A stretch of 64,000 nucleotides of DNA from Microdochium bolleyi (lineage: Eukaryota; Ascomycota; Sordariomycetes; Xylariales; Microdochiaceae), in the NCBI GenBank assembly GCA_001566295.1, contig KQ964247.1, positions 1,550,001 through 1,614,000 of the forward strand, in the 5' to 3' direction. A model generated the notes under the pieces. It saw only the letters and a list, made by a program, of their open reading frames with translations. It was not told the origin of the DNA and made no database searches. This document shows, piece by piece, positions 10,426-21,808 of this stretch. The first letter of the stretch is position 1. The number at the start of each line of letters is the position of its first letter. The translations under genes and the position numbers were made by a program.

Positions 10426-12493
10426 CTATCGAGTTGTCGCTGTCTCGAGGGTCCGCATGGTGGTGGGACTCTGGAACGGCGGTGTGCCCGCTGGCCGCAC
10501 GGTCTGCAGCTCAAAGTCCTGACCTGCGTGCTTAGGGGCGCCGTCCTTGTGCTGGCCTGCCCGCCGTTCTTGGCCCAGGCGCTGGTCGCCCTCCTCAACT
10601 TGGTTCTTGAAGCGATAATACGTGGGGGGACGAGGGCGGCACAATACGACGATCCAGTTCTTCCAGGCACTGCCCTGCGTGAATGCACGATAACGGTCCT
10701 TCTTAAGGAACTTGTGCGAGTTCAGGAACTCCCTGGTAGTCTCGCCACGAGCCATGAGGAACAAGTGGTAGCCCATCAAAGCGGCCGGGTAGAGGAAGGC
10801 GATGACTCCGTAAATGGCCATCGCAAAAGGCACCCTGTTCTGGTCGATGGCCTCGCCGAACGAGATGCCTTGTTTTTGAGAAACGTCCGCAATGTGCACG
10901 AACGACAACGCGACCAACAAGGCCGCCAAAAGTGTCGCGGTCGACACAAATGTGAAAAAGTATCGGTAGTTGCGTCTTCCGACGCAGTTGTTGAGCCAGA
11001 CGCAGTGGTGATCTTGTGTCTCGACACAGTTGTCGCAAAGGCGGCAGTGGTGTGCCCTCGGTGGCCGCCAGAGGTTGCAGGTCTTACAATACTTAGTCGG
11101 GACTTCCATGGCAGCGGTGCTGGACTCGGCAGACTTGATGAGAACCCAGTCGTTGGTAGGGGGAGCGACTCGCAAAGGGTCTTCGTTCTCGGCTGCTGGG
11201 GGGAACTGGTGCAAATTGCGCGGCAAGATCTAAAGAGACAGTTAGTATACAGGAATCCTTGGTCATGGAAATATGGGTATCACTCACCCCTGGATCTGAT
11301 CCGGACGCATGAAGAAATGAAGACATGCAGATATAGAAGACGTAGCCGAATATGACTGGTACGGCTGGTGAGAGATTAGTCCATAGATAGGGTGCCGAGA
11401 AGGCAAAGAACAGAACAGCCGGCATCAGAACGAAGAAGCCAGTCGCAATATTGATCGGCTGGTGTCTCGTGTTCTGGAGCCGCCCTCCAATGCAGAAGAC
11501 GGTGTTGCCCTGGAAGAATTCCCAATTCCGGCCACGCTTAACAGTCCCGGATTTTGTCGATTTGTTGTGTCTCGATGGCGGCGCAGTGTCGACCTCTGGA
11601 GTGAACTGTGCGGAAGATGCAGCCGACGCGAGCTTCTCGTGCTGGTGTGGTGATGCGCGAGACTGACCAGAAGTCTCGGGCCTGGCTGGCTTCAAGAATC
11701 CTGACCGGAAAGAGTGCGGCGACTTCGATGGCGTCACTATGTTCTGTCCGCCTTTGTAGGACTTGGTCTTATCGATGTTGAGGCTGAGGTTGAGTTCTTC
11801 GGCCTTTGGTCGTTGCAACGGGCGCATGCTCTCGCTGAGGCTAGCAGCGGGATAATGACCCTGGGTCGGGCTGCTAGTGGTGGCAGTCCTGGTGGCACGC
11901 TCATACATCTCCTGTTCCGTCATCTCCGTGCCGCGCGATGGCGGTGGCCGTCCATCACCGTCTTCGGCCTGCTCCCGGACAAGGCCGGAGACTGGGCCAT
12001 AGGTCGTCGGACTGTGTTCCGCAATGCTGCCGGGATCATCGGACGTAACCTCGGCAGCGCTGTCACGCCTCAGACCCGAGCTCTGGGTGCGACCTGCGCC
12101 TCGCTGGGCCTGAAGCTTTTGCGAGCTCATAGGTCGGAAGAAGGCATGCGAAGTCAACGATGGAACGTGGCTCCTGGTGGCGGAGCTCGGCGGGCGGGTG
12201 GATGATATCGAGCCGGTGGTCGAACCCGTCAAGCTAGAGCGCTTGATGCCCTTGCGGAGAGGGGTCGGCTGAGGCCATGCGCCGCCGCGTGAGGAGGACA
12301 TGCCCGTCCTGGCAGTGCCGGGCCGGGATTCGGTGCCTTGGGCACTGCGCATGGGGTTGCGCTGCCTGTTGGAGTCGTCGCCATCTTCGGAGGCGATGTC
12401 GGTCATGCGGGAAGAAATTATGCTCGGCGGTCCAGCCGGGAACTTGGGGCTGGGCAAACTATCGCCCTCGGGCATGGTGTCGTTCGGAGCCAT
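10426..12493 (-). CDS. ERF2: DHHC palmitoyltransferase, Erf2-type
   Basis: This integral membrane protein S-acylates cysteines of substrates; yeast Erf2 with Erf4 palmitoylates Ras at the ER. The exons are 12493-11288 and 11229-10426, with a 58-bp GTGAGT...TTTAG intron in phase 0, giving 669 residues. Residues 1-310 are Ser/Pro/Thr-rich and probably disordered. Two hydrophobic segments follow (about 340-395). Next comes the cysteine-rich domain, with CKTC at 450-453, HHC at 462-464 and catalytic DHHC at 475-478, then two more membrane segments and a polar tail. The order 2 TM, DHHC-CRD, 2 TM is typical. The leader upstream of the ATG is pyrimidine-rich on the coding strand, with a GA/TC microsatellite. 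Erf2 is favoured over other DHHC enzymes by overall layout and length. Confidence 0.92.
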
Positions 12494-13598
12494 GACGTGC
12501 ACGGCAGCGGCCACGCGCGTAAGATGTTGTACTGAGGTGGTGCCGCGGCAGGATGTGCGACAGCTGGTGTTCTCGAGAGCCTGCGTCAGGGTCACTGCAT
12601 GGCGTGTGCTGGGGCGAGGTCGAGGTCGAGGCCGTGATCAGAGACAGGATTTGTCGTCGGTCGGTTCGTGGCGTGGCGTGGCGTGGCAGAAGGTTAAGGG
12701 GGTTGTCGCGAAACGTTTCGGGCTGGGATCTGGCGAGGTGAAGGAGATGAGACGGCGGCACGAGAGAGAGAGAGAGAGAGAGCGGGCGCTAGAGAGAAGG
12801 CGAAGACGAAGGCGAAGGCGAAGGGTGCGAAAGGAGTGACGCTGCGAGACGGGTGTCGCGGTTCGGGTGGTGTTGCTTATTGCTGGGACGGAGGCTGCAG
12901 TGGCAGAAGGCCTGATGCAGTCGGATGCGAGTCAAAGATTGCTGTGGCCGGGCTGGGCGACGGGGAGGGCAATCAATCGATGCAGAACGGGCATGACGGC
13001 AACCGTGCGCAAGTGTTCATGGCCTGGCTGGGTTGCGCCCTGCAATTTGCCTGGCAAGGAGTGGCTATCTGCCGGTGGCTGCCATTGGCTGTCCCGCCAG
13101 CGGAGGGGGGGCACACTGTCAGGCACCGCCTGGGGGACTCCGCCCGGGTGCAGGCCAAGGTCGACACTTGCCATGATCAACTCTTGCTGCCTCATTGTAC
13201 CTACCTTGAGTACTCTACTCACGAACCGGACAGATGGCAAGTATGAGGAGGCGAGCAATGGCATCGGTACTGTAGTTGCTTGTATCCATAGGCTTGCGCG
13301 TCCTTCCGTTGCAGATCACCCAGCGACCGACAGTGCAGCCTCGCTCGAGCTCGGCGTTACGAGCTCCCCCCGGGTGACTCACGATGTGCGCTGCGGATGA
13401 GCGAGAATGATGCCGTCCAGGAGGCCAAACCTGCCGATATATATACAGGCTTGTCCTCCCGCCTCGAAAGGCTGCTCGTGACGTGTTCTTGGCAATGCCT
13501 CAATTCTTCAACGCGCAACTCGGGAGTGGTCTCTTGACAATACCAAACCCACCAACATCCCAGACCTCATCACCATCATACGATCAGACGTGACCGAG
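12494..13598. other. Divergent promoter region between ERF2 and the RNA cyclase gene
   Basis: It holds the 5' leaders of two divergent genes. A GA repeat at about 12765-12782 runs into a GAAGGCGAA-rich purine tract up to about 12825, so the ERF2 leader is pyrimidine-rich in the sense direction. No gene is supported in the rest. Confidence 0.5.
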
Positions 13599-14984
13599 AT
13601 GATGAAGAAAGCCCTGAAAACACTCGAGCTCGACGGCCGCACCGGCGAAGGCGGCGGCCAGCTGGTCCGCATCGCATGCGCGCTGTCTGCCCTGACCTCG
13701 CAGCCGATCCGCATCCACCACGTCCGGGGCAACCGCGAGGGTGTCCGCGGCGGCGGCCTCAAGGCCCAGCACCTATCTGCGATCGAGTGGCTCGCCAGTG
13801 CTACGCAGGCCAAGACGGAGGGTGTCTCGATCAGGTCACAGCGATTCGAGCTGCGCCCGACGTTGCCACCCACCGCCCTCGCCCAGCGCAATATCAAGAT
13901 CGTCGCCGACACGCCGGCCGCGAGCACGCTGCTCATCTTCCAGGCAATATTCCCCTTCTTGCTGTTCGCCGGCACGGAGGATGGTAAGCCCATTGAGCTG
14001 GAGATCCATGGCGGCACAAATGTGAGCTGGTCACTCTCATACGAGTATCTCGACCAGGTCCTGCTGCCGACGCTCAAGGAGCAGTTTGACATCGACGTAG
14101 AGACCCGGCTCCTGACACGGGGATGGGCCCAAGGGAGCCAGCGCCAAGGCGCCGTATGGTTCAAGATCAAGCCGATCCGACCAGGGCAGACATTGAGGCC
14201 ACGAGCTGAGACCGCCCAGTGTCGACAGGCTCAACCTACGCCGGGTACCATCCCGAAGTTGGACCGAATCGACATCAGCCTCATAGTCCCTTCGAGCATC
14301 AGGTCAGATCTACAGAACGCCATCGTGGAAGATCTCGACACCCTCTTCCCGGATACAGCGGTACACTTCATCCTCAACGAGGACAGCGGCCACGAGTCCC
14401 GCATTTACATACTCCTCGTCGCACACGACACGACCGGCACCAGTACTGCCCCCGGCACAGCGAGCTCGCAGCACCGCCGCTGGGGCCGTGACTTCAGCGG
14501 CTATGGCCGAGAGTTCCTGTACGACAGCAAGTCGCGCAAGAAGATGTCCGCGGCGCAGCTCTGCACCGGGATCTCCAAGACGGTGTGCAAGGACTTGTGC
14601 GAGGAGCTCAGCAAGGGCGGCGTGGTGGACGAGTACCTCCAGGACCAGCTCGTCGTGTTCCAGGCCATTGCGGAAGGGAGGACAAGTTTCCCTCGAGACG
14701 AGGATGGCAGCAGCGAGCAGGCCGGCCATGGCGCCGACATCACCCACATCGTGGCGCAGGACCTGAGCAGCATCTCTCTGTCTGACGATGCTCTGAGCCC
14801 CAGCGAGACTCCAAGAATGAGGAAAGATAAGACCGACGGGCCGTTTGGACAGGGCTCCACGCACACCACGACGGCAAGATGGGTCGCCAGCGAGTTGATA
14901 CCGAGAGCAGTGTGGTTCGACAAGGGCAGCATCTGCGACGGCGGGGCCGTGAGCATAGCGGCACCTGGAAGCAGCGATGAGTGA
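13599..14984 (+). CDS. RNA 3'-terminal phosphate cyclase (RtcA type)
   Basis: The enzyme converts RNA 3'-phosphate ends to 2',3'-cyclic phosphates with ATP, through a covalent AMP-histidine. It is a single exon of 461 residues; the ATG at 13599 lies ten codons before the first conserved motif. The N-terminus has the family signature DGRTGEGGGQLVR, followed by RGNREGVRGGGLKAQH. Near the C-terminus are VVDEYLQDQLVVF and GSTHTTTARWV, where His422 aligns with the catalytic His of RtcA enzymes. That His argues for an active cyclase rather than the inactive ribosome-biogenesis relative Rcl1. Low-complexity inserts near residues 265-285 and 360-410 make it longer than the roughly 340-residue bacterial enzyme. 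A GT at 13984 resembles a donor, but the frame reads through with conserved sequence. Confidence 0.88.
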   Translation: MMKKALKTLELDGRTGEGGGQLVRIACALSALTSQPIRIHHVRGNREGVRGGGLKAQHLSAIEWLASATQAKTEGVSIRSQRFELRPTLPPTALAQRNIKIVADTPAASTLLIFQAIFPFLLFAGTEDGKPIELEIHGGTNVSWSLSYEYLDQVLLPTLKEQFDIDVETRLLTRGWAQGSQRQGAVWFKIKPIRPGQTLRPRAETAQCRQAQPTPGTIPKLDRIDISLIVPSSIRSDLQNAIVEDLDTLFPDTAVHFILNEDSGHESRIYILLVAHDTTGTSTAPGTASSQHRRWGRDFSGYGREFLYDSKSRKKMSAAQLCTGISKTVCKDLCEELSKGGVVDEYLQDQLVVFQAIAEGRTSFPRDEDGSSEQAGHGADITHIVAQDLSSISLSDDALSPSETPRMRKDKTDGPFGQGSTHTTTARWVASELIPRAVWFDKGSICDGGAVSIAAPGSSDE

Positions 14985-15448
14985 AGGGGTGTCCCGTGGA
15001 GGTGACAGCCCAAGCGACTTGATCGAGAGATGTGTTGGAGTATGTTTACATCCCTGCTGCTTTCTGTGAAAGATCCTCATCAACATGAACTGATTTTACG
15101 TCGCTGAGCCAAACATACGAACCCCATGCATTGTAACAGAACTTTGAACTTGCAAGCCAGGACTAGATGTCCATCATAATGACCTTTGTGCAAAAACAGA
15201 AAAAAGGGATTCGTCAATTCTGTGATCGAGCCATAGACCTTATAGATTACGCAGAAAATAATGGGTGGTATCTGATAAAGGAAAAACATGACCGAAGCCT
15301 GGCCGATGTGTACGCCACAGTAACGCCAAATATATACACCAAACAAAAGAGCAGAACCCTCCCAATAAAAAAATCAATAAAATCCTGGGAAAGCATATTA
15401 AATCCGGCCTACTGTGCAAACCAGACTGGAGCCTAGCACAGCGAAAGC
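14985..15448. other. AT-rich convergent 3' region
   Basis: This is a short AT-richer spacer between convergent genes. AATAAA-like runs at about 15363-15382 could serve as poly(A) positioning elements. No gene is seen. Confidence 0.5.
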
Positions 15449-17999
15449 TCACGACTGTTGATCCGGCGACACGTCTTCGTCTCGCCCACTGCTCGAAATC
15501 TTGTCGACGAGCTCGCCGACCTTGTGGGTGACCCAGTGCCATGTCCCCGTGACGCTGTCCCAGAACGACGAGCCGGAGCCGCCTCCGCTGCTCTCGTCGT
15601 CGCCGGTATCCTGGCCGTCTCCCGGCTCGCCATCGTCTGCGGCTGGCGGCTCCAAGACAGTCCCCGGAACCTCTGGCCTGCTGCCTTGCTGATCGGCGTC
15701 GACGGGATCAACACCCACGGGATTACCAGGCTGCTCGGCTCCAGAATCGAGATTCGTGGGCATGGGCAAGATGGACATGACTGCTGTGGCCAGGTCTTCG
15801 TGCTGTGACGTTGGCTCGATCTTGTCTGTGGCCTTGAGCTCGCCTTGTCCGTGCCCCTCAACAGCAGCATCTTCTGGCGCAGGGTCGGGTATTTCCTGCA
15901 GCGCCGTCTCCGGGTCAGAGTCGTGGAGACCGATGGTCTTGAGGGGCAGACGCAATGTCCCGTTGTTCGGCCGCGGCTCGAGGCCGATCGAGTCGCACAG
16001 GATGTTATACACGTTGATGTTCTCTGTGTGAGAATGGTTAGCTTAAAAGAAAGCTCAGGAATCTCCGGTGTATACTTACGAAATGGCTCAAGCTTGCTGT
16101 GCGGTTGGTGTGGGAATGCCGGACCGCGGGCGACGAAGATGGCCCTCATGAGGGGGTGCTCATGGTCGTAGCCGTGCAGGCCGCGAGGGTGATAAACCAA
16201 GCCCTTCTCCTTCCCGGCCGCGATGTCGAACTCGGAGCGCTCGACGATCGCCCAGCCTGTCTTGGGTATGATCCACAGCGGCGCGATGCGTTCGTTCTTC
16301 GAGAAGTGATAGCGCTCGGGCATGTCCTTATCTCGCAGGTAGACCTCGACGTTGGGGTTGCCCTTCGTCTTTTCCTTGGCCTGGTCGTAGAGAGCCTGCA
16401 AGTCGTCTGGGTTCTTAGGGCGGATGCCGGACAGCGGCCACCCGTCGATGCGGTGGACCTTGTCGAGGTCAATGAGATCGTCGAGCTGCATCATGCGGCT
16501 GACATCAGTGGTGGCCATACCGTGGTCGGACACGATGATGACGTTGACGATGTCAGTCAAGTTTCGCTCCTCAAGCCCCATGAAAATCTGATCGAGCATC
16601 GTGTCTACTGCCGAGATGGTAGCGCGGATCTCAGTGCTGTTGGGACCGTAGCGGTGACCGTCCCCGTCGACATTGGGAACGTAGGCAGCAATTAGCTGTG
16701 GCCGCATTTCCTCCAGCTTTGCGTCTGGTGTCTCCATGCCAGGCTTGTCCAGGAGCTCCAAGACTCGAGAGACCTTGGCATCTAGGGGTTCCTTCCCATT
16801 GTATTTGTCCAGGAAGCTTGGCTCAATACCCAGGATGTGTGCCTCGCTCCCCGGCCACATGTGCACTGCAGTACGCAGCCCTTGCATCTCGGCAGTGGCC
16901 CAGAATGGCTCGCCATTCCACCACTTGGCGTCCATACTCTTGGATGCGTCTGTATAGTAGAAATCGGCCTCAAAGTCTGGGTCCCAAAATGTATTGCCGA
17001 CTACGCCATGTGCCTCGGGGTACAGTCCGGTGGCTAGAGTGTAGTGGTTCTGCAGAGGTGGTCAGCTATGCGCTTCCGCGACTTGTCGATGCTGAGGCGT
17101 GAACTTACGGGGAAAGTCACGGATGGGAAAGACGGGTTCATGTAGAGTGGCGACACACCCTCCTTGATGAAGGAGTTCAGCCTTGGCGTCAAGCCCCGAG
17201 TCAAGAAATCGGCCCTAAACCCGTCCAAGCTGATGATGATGGTTGTCGGCCCAAACAGCGCCGTGCCGTTTGACACAAAGCCAGCCGAGCCAGCGCGTTT
17301 CTTGTCAAGCGAAAATCTCCAGGCGAGTAGCACCAGGAACGCAAAGCCCACACCAATGGTGGTGTAGATGACAGCCCATGTGAACCACCTTCTTGATCTG
17401 GCCTTCTTGTCGCCCGCAACCTCGAGCAGCCGCCTCCTATCGAGCTCGTCGCTGTCGTCGCGGTCGCTGCTCTCGCCCGTTGAGCTGCCGTCCTTCATGC
17501 TGCCGCTCTCCATCTCGTACATGAGCTGCCGGTCCTCGCCGTTTTGCGCCTCCTGCAAGAGCCTCTCCCTCTTCTGCTGGCGCCTCGTCCGCCTGGCAGC
17601 TCTGCGCTTCTCGTCCGCAAAATCCTCGACGGAACTCGACGGGTTGTTGTTGCCATGGCTGACCCTCCTCGTGCTGCTCTCCGACCGGCCGCGCCGGAAC
17701 AGGCTGATGGGGTTCGGTATCGGTATTGAGAGGTTGCTGCCCCTCCGGTGGCGGTCGCCGTTCTTGGCCCGGGACTCCTCGACGAGGCGATCCATCTCCT
17801 CCTCCTCCATCAGCACGAGGCGATCGCGCGCGCGCAGCTCGCGGCTGTTTCGGGCGGCCAGCATGAGCTCGTCATCTTCGCTGTCGGTGTCCTGCTCGCT
17901 GCGGACGCTGTGCAGGGACGCGGCGTCCTCGTCGTACGCGGCCGGGGAGAGCAGCGAGGGGCCCTTCTCGGAGGCCGTGTCGAGGCCCGAAAGGGGCAT
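15449..17999 (-). CDS. Type II membrane nucleotide pyrophosphatase/phosphodiesterase (NPP family)
   Basis: It hydrolyses pyrophosphate or phosphodiester bonds in nucleotides outside the cytosol (yeast Npp1/Npp2 relatives). The exons are 17999-17109, 17049-16080 and 16023-15449, with introns of 59 and 56 bp; all close in frame to give 811 residues. The N-terminus is a charged cytosolic region of about 210 residues. One membrane anchor follows at about 211-235, then the catalytic domain. Metal and nucleophile motifs are IISLDGFRADF, VTFPNHYTLATGL with Thr295 as likely nucleophile, DGDGHRYGP, VSDHGM and GLHGYDHEHP. The first intron splits the nucleophile motif exactly after VTFP, and splicing restores it. 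After the catalytic domain comes an acidic Pro/Gly-rich tail of about 150 residues that is probably disordered. The exact substrate cannot be told from sequence. Confidence 0.93.
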
Positions 18000-19664
18000 T
18001 GTGGCGGGTCTGGGAGAATCGACTGCGTGGGTCGCGGGTTGCGGCGTTATGAGTTGTCACTTGGGCGCATTTCGAGTTCGCCAGCGATGGCAGAGTGCTG
18101 GAGTGTTGGATCTGGGAATTGAAGTTCGCATGTGGAAGGACTGCTTCCGGTGGCTGACCCTTGACAGGAGACAGGGTTGCCAAGACTCCGGTCCGCAGCT
18201 GCAAGTGGTCGGACGGGGCCCTGGATGCCGGTTCAGGGTGCAGTTTTGGGAGTGCCATGTTTTGATCCACACTGTACGGAGATGGTGGGACAGACGCCTC
18301 GCGCGCCGTGCGGAGTTGCGTTCTCGATGTCCTTTGGATCCTCACCCTTTGCAGCTGAGGACATGCTCATCTGTTGCTGACTGCAAAGGTGCATCGAAGA
18401 CGAACTCAGGGTCGAGGAGCCACGTTTTGAGAACTTGCCCTTCAGGCTTGCATCGAAGCGTCTCACGGAGCCCCGTCTTTGTCAAACGTCAGCAATGATG
18501 TGCTTCTGTCCTTGGCCTCCTACCAACGGCACAATTTCTGGATTGCCTACAAGGTCCGTGCTGTATGCCAGCTCAACATGGCATTGTCCAACCATCTCTC
18601 GCAGCTCTTCAGGATTTGGAGTGGACCCTTCGAGCGTACAGCCCGGCATAAGTCCGGCTCGAGGGAGAGACGAGGCCAACGCGTGTCGATGCAGCCACAA
18701 GGGTGCTCTCTTGAGGAACAACGTTGCTGCACCAGGCTGTCGTGCCGAGTCTTGAGTGCCTCAGACGCCGTCTTGTTGCCGGCTCGCCAGGCGCTGTTCG
18801 GTGGGATTCGCTAGCGCCGGCTAGGCCAACGCCAAGCGTGTGGGGTAGAGAGGCAATACCTGTTCACTCGACCCTCGGGGAGATCACAGCTCGCCCAGAT
18901 CTCCAAGCACAACCTCCCAAGCCTGCTCAGCCTGACCTCGGGAGGCAGTCAGTCAACAAACGATCCCGGCGGCCGCTTTGACGCTGTGGAACGGCGGCAG
19001 CCGTGACCTGGCGGACCACTCATATGCTGCTGCTGCCCCTCTCTTGGTCAGGGTCTGCAGATCAGAACAATGAAGAGATCTAATCTCGTCTTGGCTCCTC
19101 ACTCGCTGCACAACACGAGTCGTGCGACAGCCCTCGGCACCTCTCAACATGAAGATCGCGGCGGCGCAGACTTTCCGCACCACGTGTGGCGCCACCCCGC
19201 GCCCGGATCGACGACTCTATCCGTAAAGGGCGGACCTAGTTTCGCTGGGCTGGCGACTCTCCATCGTCGACTCGTGGCCTGCTCCTCGTACTGATGAGAC
19301 GCCGCGAGCGCGCTACCAGCAGTTTCCGTGACCAATGCCGTCCCCGTCTCTCCGTTCCACCTCCGCATCCGCAGGGTTGTCTCCGACGCTCACTCGCCAG
19401 ATTCGGGTCCAAGGTTGGCCCCTTCTCCATCTGCCGCGTAGCGCGAGGGGAGGGGTCCGTCTGGGGGTAATCGCCTCCTCACTTGACTCCCCCAAGTGGA
19501 ACAGCAAGAGGGCGGGGGACATGCAGGCAATGTGTATAAGAAGTGCAGTCGCCGGCGTCCTGAGGGTGAGGGAGGCCCGAGATCCAGCCTCTTCTGTTCC
19601 GTCAGCGTTATCCGCCTCGCGTTCCTCTCACCTGTGATCCGTAACCTGTCGTGACAGACCAGCC
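18000..19664. other. Divergent promoter region between the NPP and alcohol oxidase genes
   Basis: This 1.7-kb spacer holds promoters of two divergent genes. Near 19440-19500 are AGGGG runs, CTGGGG and CCCC runs resembling fungal stress-response and CreA-type motifs. A - strand frame at 18482-18721 looks protein-like (for example NPEELREMVGQCHVELAY) but has no start, partner exon or recognisable family. Confidence 0.4.
19533..19542 (+). promoter_or_regulatory. TATA-like element upstream of alcohol oxidase
   Basis: TGTATAAG lies about 125 bp before the alcohol oxidase ATG, a plausible distance for a strongly regulated fungal promoter. GC-rich AGGGG/CTGGGG motifs lie 50-90 bp further upstream. 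Assigned by position and sequence only. Confidence 0.4.
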
Positions 19665-21808
19665 ATGCCTATCTACAAGAAATTCCCGGACAACATCGAT
19701 GAGGTCGACGTCATCATCGCTGGAGGTATGTCGAGACAACCAGCCATCTTTCCGGGCCTCTGACCAGGACAGCCAACTGACGTGCTGTTGACATAAGGTG
19801 GTACCGCTGGCTGTATCGTGGCCTCCAGACTGTCGGATGCCGATCCCAACCTGTCGATCTTGGTGATCGAGGGTGGTCAGAACAACCACAACCTTCCGGA
19901 AATCGTCAACCCGATCCTCTACCTCAGCAACATTGCCCCCACCAGCAAGAATGCCCTCTTCTGGAAGGCGAGGAAGTCCAACTACCTCGCAGACCGCGAG
20001 GTCATTGTGCCCACCGGTGGCGTCCTCGGTCAGTAATGGAGTACTGCCTCCTTTATGTTGATGGGTGCTGACGGAAGTGTGTGGGATCTAGGCGGCGGCT
20101 CCTCCATCAACTTCATGATGTACACGAGAGCTCAAAGATCTGATTTCGACTCGTGGAAGACAGAGGGCTGGTCTGCTGACGAGCTGCTGCCATATATGAA
20201 GAAGGTATGTCTCGAGCATTGGCCTAATTTATACTCATACTTGACCTGCTGACTGCTTGTCTCAAAGCTGGAAACATACCACGGACGTGGTCAGCAAGAC
20301 ACGCACGGATACAACGGGCCTATCCATGTGTCCAGCAGCACGTACCGGGCGACCATTTCTGAAGATCAGATCGTCCAAGCCGCGACAGAACTAGGCTGGC
20401 CTGCACCACACGATCTGCAGGATCTGGACACGTGCAATGGCACCCAGAGATGGCTGCGATACATCAGTCCCGATGGCAAACGCCAGGATGTGGCTCACAG
20501 GTACCTCCACCCACGGCTACTGGACGGCAAGCACCCGAATCTGCACGTCGTTACCGAGTCCCAGGTCGTCCGTGTCCTGTTCGACGACAACAAGAAGGCC
20601 GTGGGCGTCGAGTACCGCGCAAACCCGGCGTTTGAGCTTCCCGTGCAGGGCACCATTGACCCCGTCCGGACCGTCAAGGCGCGGAAGATGGTCATCGTCT
20701 CGTGCGGCGCCTGCGGAACACCCGGCGTGCTGGAGCGGTCTGGCGTGGGCAACCCCGAAATCCTCAAGGCGGCAAAGGTCCCCGTGGTGGCCGACGTGCC
20801 CGGTGTAGGCCACGACTACCAGGACCACCACCTCATCTTCTACCCGTACAAGACGGACCTGGCCGAGGACGAGACCCTCGATGGCATCATCAACAGTCGC
20901 ATGGATGCTGTCAAACTCGTCCAGGACAAGCACCGCATGGCGGGCTGGAACGGCATCGACTTCTCATCCAAGCTGCGGCCGAACAGCGACGAAGAGATCG
21001 ACGCTCTTGGACCCGAGTTCAGGGCCGCCTGGGATAAGGACTTCAAGAACAATGCGAACCGGCCTCTGATGCTGATGGCCATGGTCAACGGGTAAGTTGA
21101 ATAATTCCTTTGCAAACCCATAATACCCTCCATCGACCCCAACGACTTCCAAGCATGTATACCGAGTCATACTGACAGTCTGCTTCGTACAGTTTCCTCG
21201 GTGAAGGCGCGCCCAACACCCAATACGTGTCCATGGCCAACTATACGGCCTACCCCTACTCGCGCGGGTCCATCCACATTACAGGCCCCTCGCTCGACGA
21301 CCCGTACGACTTCGACGCGGGCTACTTCTCCGACGCCAACTCGATCGACCTCAAGAAGCAGCTCTGGGCGTACAAGAAGCAGCGCCAGGTGATCCGCCGC
21401 ACGGCCATGTTCCGCGGCGAGCTGGCCGCTGGGCATCCGCGGTTCCCCGAGGGCTCCAAGGCCCGGTGCGTCGAAGACGTGGACCCGGCCGACGGCGGCG
21501 GCCCGCTGCCCCGCGCGGAGCTGTTCGACGTCACGTACACGGCCGAGGACGACGAGGCGATCCTGCAGTGGGTCCGCGAGCAGATCAACACGACGTGGCA
21601 CTCGCTGGGCACGTGCAAGATGGCCCCCCGCGAGGACAAGGGCGTCGTCGACGGCAGCCTGAGCGTCTACGGCGTGACGGGGCTCAAGATTGCGGACCTG
21701 AGCATCCCGCCCGAGAACGTGGGCGCCAACACGAACAACACTGCGCTGGTCATTGGCGAGAAGGCGGCGGACATCTTCATCCGGGAGCTGGGTCTGGCTA
21801 AGGCGTGA
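19665..21808 (+). CDS. Alcohol (methanol) oxidase, GMC oxidoreductase family
   Basis: This FAD flavoprotein oxidises short primary alcohols, typically methanol, to the aldehyde with release of H2O2; yeast and mould relatives are peroxisomal. The exons are 19665-19725, 19798-20028, 20092-20204, 20268-21091 and 21193-21808. All junctions close in frame to give 614 residues. The FAD-binding GGGTAG spans 20-25 across intron 1. GGGSSINFMMYTRAQ spans intron 2, and RWLRYISPDGKRQD and SCGACGTPGVLERSGVGNP are conserved. WHSLGTCKM with His546 and the Asn run at 589-592 form the GMC active site. It is about 50 residues shorter than methylotrophic yeast enzymes. The C-terminus ends AKA rather than a standard peroxisomal tripeptide, and the stop codon overlaps a GTGAGT donor-like sequence. 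In moulds such enzymes may act on methanol from pectin or lignin; that role is inferred. Confidence 0.93.

Noticed and set aside
17368..18498. 376-residue open frame on the + strand
   Set aside because: It is antisense to the N-terminal exon of the NPP gene and is rich in Ser/Arg, as expected from a mirrored acidic coding region.
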